Positions 5,809 to 6,085 of a stretch of 6,085 nt of DNA are shown piece by piece. The notes under the pieces are model-generated. The model had not been told where the DNA came from. It searched no databases and saw nothing but the letters and a program-made list of their open reading frames with translations. Origin of the DNA: Lentisphaeria bacterium (GTDB lineage Bacteria; Verrucomicrobiota; Lentisphaeria; Oligosphaerales; PUNB01); assembly GCA_007133055.1 (NCBI GenBank), contig SLNM01000029.1:1-6085 (forward strand), in the 5' to 3' direction. Within the stretch, counting starts at the first letter, position 1. Every line of letters starts with the position of its first letter. The position numbers and the translations under genes were made by a program.

Positions 5809-5866
5809 GGTTTCAGGTTTCAGGTTTCAGGTTTCAGGTTTCAGGTTTCAGGTTTCAGGTTTCAGG
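5809..5866 (+). repeat. Eight tandem copies of the heptamer GGTTTCA ending in a Shine-Dalgarno
   Basis: Eight perfect copies occupy 5809-5864, followed by GG. Uninterrupted identity suggests recent slippage and probable copy-number variation between strains. The array begins 92 bp after the dehydratase stop and ends in the ribosome binding site of the next gene. The 91 bp before it (5718-5808) are A/T-rich, with a T6 run at 5780-5785, but show no stem strong enough to call a terminator. Confidence 0.97.
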
Positions 5867-5870
5867 AGAG
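5864..5870 (+). promoter_or_regulatory. Shine-Dalgarno formed at the edge of the heptamer array
   Basis: AGGAGAG precedes the ATG at 5875. AGGAG (5864-5868) has six-base spacing. Its first three bases are the end of the repeat array, so the array directly adjoins the translation signal. Confidence 0.7.
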
Positions 5871-5874
5871 AATA

Positions 5875-6085
5875 ATGTCAGAAAGCACCTATATGGCCAT
5901 GCTCAAGAAATACATATCGCAAGAAACCTTGCGCCAGTATAGAGATCGCTACCAGGAATGTGTACGCATGCTCAATGGTCCGGAGAAGACGCTCGAAAAG
6001 AAAATTCCGGTCAGCGACCGGCGTTGGCATGTAGAGGAAGACCACGTCGCGTACGGATCAGAAAGTGCGCTGTGCCCCTCTGGAC
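5875..6085 (+). CDS. Unrecognised protein, N-terminal 70 residues only
   Basis: The frame is open from the ATG at 5875 to the window edge (70 codons plus one base) and has a good ribosome binding site. The product starts MSESTYMAMLKKYISQETL. The first half is rich in charged residues and looks helical (about residues 3-33, with repeated Tyr, Arg and Gln). A stretch with DRRWHVEEDH follows near residues 49-58. No signal peptide, membrane segment or known motif is visible, and I do not recognise the family. G+C seems slightly lower than in the dehydratase gene. Its position after a surface-sugar gene hints at a polysaccharide or glycan locus, but the 157-bp gap and the repeat array mean co-transcription is not certain. 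An alternative ATG at residue 7 or 9 is possible but lacks the same spacing to the ribosome binding site. Confidence 0.7.
   Translation, partial: MSESTYMAMLKKYISQETLRQYRDRYQECVRMLNGPEKTLEKKIPVSDRRWHVEEDHVAYGSESALCPSG

Overview
The window reads as chromosomal DNA of a Gram-negative bacterium. It holds five protein genes and two unusually repeat-rich intergenic regions. The moderately high G+C, the lemA plus M48 peptidase pair and the large WbpM/FlaA1-type sugar-nucleotide dehydratase fit a proteobacterium or Desulfobacterota-like organism. Nothing here fixes the taxon, and that assignment is an impression rather than a measurement.

Left part (1-1795, minus strand). lemA (1205-1795) is followed in its reading direction by the first 267 residues of an M48-family membrane zinc metallopeptidase (1-802, cut by the window edge). 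The 402 bp between them are largely filled by a composite repeat (about 927-1202). It contains two 77-bp near-identical copies 134 bp apart, several hairpins, a 12-bp inverted repeat near its ends and a 9-bp direct repeat at its flanks. It looks like a REP/MITE-like element that landed inside an ancestral lemA-M48 unit.

Middle (1796-2481). This 686-bp non-coding stretch separates the leftward lemA from a rightward gene. It holds an inverted repeat upstream of lemA, short tandem 7-mers and 9-mers, a series of small perfect hairpins (2121-2217), and two stem-loops (2265-2309 and 2303-2347) that share one arm and cannot form together.

Right part (2482-6085, plus strand). A 378-residue four-helix membrane protein of unknown function (2482-3618) appears to be built from two similar halves. 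After a 158-bp gap comes a complete WbpM-type UDP-sugar 4,6-dehydratase (3777-5717), with two Rossmann domains and the methionine-substituted catalytic site of the large membrane-bound subfamily. Downstream, eight perfect tandem copies of the heptamer GGTTTCA (5809-5864) run straight into the Shine-Dalgarno sequence of an unrecognised gene (from 5875) that leaves the window.

How the genes relate: lemA and the M48 peptidase are a recurrent pair linked to envelope protein quality control. The dehydratase supplies a 4-keto-6-deoxy sugar nucleotide for O-antigen, capsule or glycan synthesis, so the right edge may be the start of a surface-polysaccharide locus. A short dispersed motif (GCCTGATYAATTCAT) occurs in three intergenic gaps: ahead of the M48 gene, ahead of lemA and ahead of the dehydratase. 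I see no clearly new enzymatic system. The most unusual content is the intergenic repeat and hairpin architecture.
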